Shown: positions 62,328 to 64,000 of the stretch, piece by piece
Layout: every line of letters begins with the position of its first letter
Numbering within the stretch: position 1 is the stretch's first letter
The notes under the pieces: model-generated
What the model saw: the letters and a program-made list of their open reading frames with translations, nothing else
Told to the model about the DNA's origin: nothing
Databases searched by the model: none
Translations under genes and position numbers: made by a program
NCBI GenBank assembly: GCA_964036315.1
Contig: OZ038479.1
Coordinates: 63,195,804 to 63,259,803, forward strand
Length of the DNA stretch: 64,000 bases
Reading direction: 5' to 3'
Source of the DNA: Acanthosepion esculentum
Lineage: Eukaryota > Mollusca > Cephalopoda > Sepiida > Sepiidae

Positions 62328-64000
62328 TATTGAAATATTGCATCTTTTGTTATTTTGCAATAAAAAAGTTAGAATGCAAATAGGAATACTGCATATTTTG
62401 GTATTTATCAATAGAAAAGTTAGAAAACATATTGAAATATTGCATCTTTTGTTATTTTGCAATAAAAAAGTTAGAATGCAAATAGGATTGCTGCATATTG
62501 TTATATTTTTCAATAGAAAAGTTAGAAAACATATTGAAATATTGCATCTTTTGTTATTTTGCAATAAAAGAGTTAGAATGCAAATAGGATTGCTAAATAT
62601 TGTTATTTTTTATCAATAGAAAAGTTAGAAAACATATTGAAATATTGCATCTTTTGTTATTTTGCAATAAAAAAGTTAGAATGCAAATAGGAATGCTGCA
62701 TATTTTGTTTTTTTTTCAATAGAAAAGTTAGAAAACCTATTGAAATATTGCATCTTTTGTTATTTTGCAAAAAAAAGTTAGAATGCAAATAGGAATACTG
62801 CATATTTTGGTATTTATCAATACAAAAGTTAGAAAACATATTGAAATATTGCATCTTTTGTTATTTTGCAATAAAAAAGTTAGAATGCACATAGGAATAC
62901 TGCATATTTTGGTATTTATCTATAGAAAAGTTAGAAAACATATTGAAATGTTGCATCTTTTGTTATTTTGCAATAAAAAAGTTAGAATGCAAATAGGAAT
63001 ACTGCATATTATATATTTTTCAATAGAAAAGTTAGAAAACATATTGAAATATTGCATCTTTTGTTATTTTGCAATTAGAAAGTTAGAATGCAAATAGGAA
63101 TACTGCTTATTTTGGTATTTATCTATAGAAAAGTTAGAAAACATATTGAAATGTTGCATCGTTTGTTATTTTGCAATAAAAAAGTTAGAATGCAAATAGG
63201 AATACTGCATATTATATATTTTTCAATAGAAAAGTTAGAAAACATATTGTAATATTGCATCTTTTGTTATTTTGCAATAGAAAAGTCAGAATGCAAATAG
63301 GAATGCTTCATATTGTTATATTTTTGAATAGAAAAGTTAGAAAACATATTGAAATATTGCATCTTGTGTTATTTTGCAATAAAAATTTAGAATGCAAGTA
63401 GGAATACTGCATATTTTGGTATTTATCAATAGAAAAGTTAGAAAACATATTGAAATATTGCATCTTTTGTTATTTTGCAATAAAAAAGTTAGAATGCAAA
63501 TAGGAATACTGCATATTTTGGTATTTTTCAATAGAAAAGTTAGAAAACATATTGAAATATTGCATCATTTGTTATTTTGCAATAAAAAAGTTAGAATGCA
63601 AATAGGAATACTGCATATTTTGGTATTTATCAATAGAAAAGTTAGAAAACATATTGAAATATTGCATCTTTTGTTATTTTGCAATAAAAAACTTAGAATG
63701 CAAATAGGAATACTGCATATTTTGATATTTTTCAATAGACAAGTTAGAAAACATATTGAAATATTGCATCTTTTGTTATTTTGCAATAAAAAAGTTAGAA
63801 TGCAAATAGGAATACTGCATATTTTGGTATTTTTCAATAGAAAAGTTAGAAAACATATTGAAATATTGCATCTTTTGTTATTTTGCAATAAAAAAGTTAG
63901 AATGCAAATAGGAATACTGCATATTTTGGTATTTATCAATAGAAAAGTTAGAAAACATATTGAAATATTGCATCTTTTGATATTTTGCTATAAAAAAGTT

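Larger units (their letters stand above)
1..64000 (+). repeat. AT-rich 102-bp satellite array filling the window
   Basis: Every part of the window is the same tandem unit in one orientation. Landmarks recurring about every 102 bp are TTGCATCTTTTGTTATTTTG, GTTAGAATGCAAATAGGAAT and CAATAGAAAAGTTAGAAAAC. The consensus has 23 G/C in 102 bp and no CpG. Unit length varies by one to a few bases through T-runs in the linker between the halves, the A-run after GCAAT, and small deletions such as ACATTG for ACATATTG. No stretch over 300 bp escapes this pattern, and I saw no transposon, unique DNA or inversion. Both window edges lie inside repeat units, so the array is longer than 64 kb. The role is unknown. 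Centromeric or heterochromatic satellite is an inference from structure alone. The family and host are not recognised. Confidence 0.98.
47100..64000 (+). repeat. Right domain
   Basis: Units are marked by GGAATTTATCTA(T/C)AGAAA, GATTGCTAAATATTG with TTTTTTATC, GATTGCTGAATATTG, AATCTTTGTTATTTTG with AAAC(A/G)TTAG, CAATACAAAAG, CAATTAGAAAG with ATACTGCTTATTTTGG, ATGTTGCATCG, and the short TGCATATTATATATTTTTC linker. Average spacing between block copies is slightly under 102 bp per unit because several variants lose one or two bases. Blocks of the copy 3 and copy 4 family are embedded in it. Confidence 0.75.

Noticed and set aside
1..64000. CRISPR array, suggested by regularly spaced similar elements
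   Set aside because: The supposed spacers are themselves repeats of the same unit, the period is about 102 bp with 75 % similar halves, no cas genes are present, and the array is hundreds of units long.
1..64000. Transposon, LTR element or retrotransposed copies
   Set aside because: No terminal repeats, target-site duplications or coding domains occur. The spacing is strictly head-to-tail.
1..64000. Assigning the host species or satellite family by name
   Set aside because: I do not recognise the consensus. AT-rich satellites of about 100 bp occur in plants, insects, fish and others, so any name would be a guess.

Overview
The whole window is the inside of one tandem satellite array. I find no gene, RNA gene, transposon, CRISPR array or unique sequence. 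A unit of about 102 bp (common length classes 100-104 bp) is repeated head-to-tail from base 1 to base 64,000, roughly 625 copies by division (an estimate, not a count). No inversion was seen by eye and neither end of the array is present. The consensus unit has 23 G/C in 102 (about 22.5 % GC) and no CpG. Size, composition and higher-order structure suggest eukaryotic satellite DNA from centromeric, pericentromeric or other heterochromatin. I do not recognise the family and cannot name the organism.

The 102-bp unit is itself an old dimer of two 51-bp halves that match at 38 of 51 positions. Half A begins at TTTGCAATAAAAAAGTTAG and contains ATGCAAATAGG. Half B begins at TTTTCAATAGAAAAGTTAG and contains AACATATTG. 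Five lone hybrid half-units of exactly 51 bp, between 20,535 and 23,648, show that recombination has shifted the array by half a unit.

Layout by diagnostic variants: (1) 1 to about 15,900, T-rich linkers and 103/104-bp units, with 310-, 614- and 1,026-bp higher-order repeats (HORs). (2) About 15,950-22,000, mostly 102-bp units with a TGTTATATTTTTC linker and CAATAACAAAG. (3) 20,460-23,700, the half-unit zone. (4) About 24,360-48,890, the only part with TTTCTGG(A/C)GAAAATTTAG units, organised in nested 410-, 512-, 610-, 1,939-, 2,449- and 2,856-bp repeats. (5) About 47,100-64,000, units marked by GGAATTTATCTA, GATTGCTAAATATTG, AATCTTTGTTATTTTG and CAATTAGAAAG. Several blocks of 0.2-2.9 kb recur far apart, in places differing by whole units. 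This is the signature of unequal exchange.

Long open frames exist on both strands, up to 512 codons, because 102 is 34 codons and the consensus has one stop-free frame on each strand. I treat them as by-products of the repeat. The features with most possible biological weight are the half-unit structure, a perfect POU-type octamer (ATGCAAAT) and an AATAAA hexamer in the consensus unit, and the layered duplication history. HOR boundaries were read by eye and are generally good to about one unit (100 bp).
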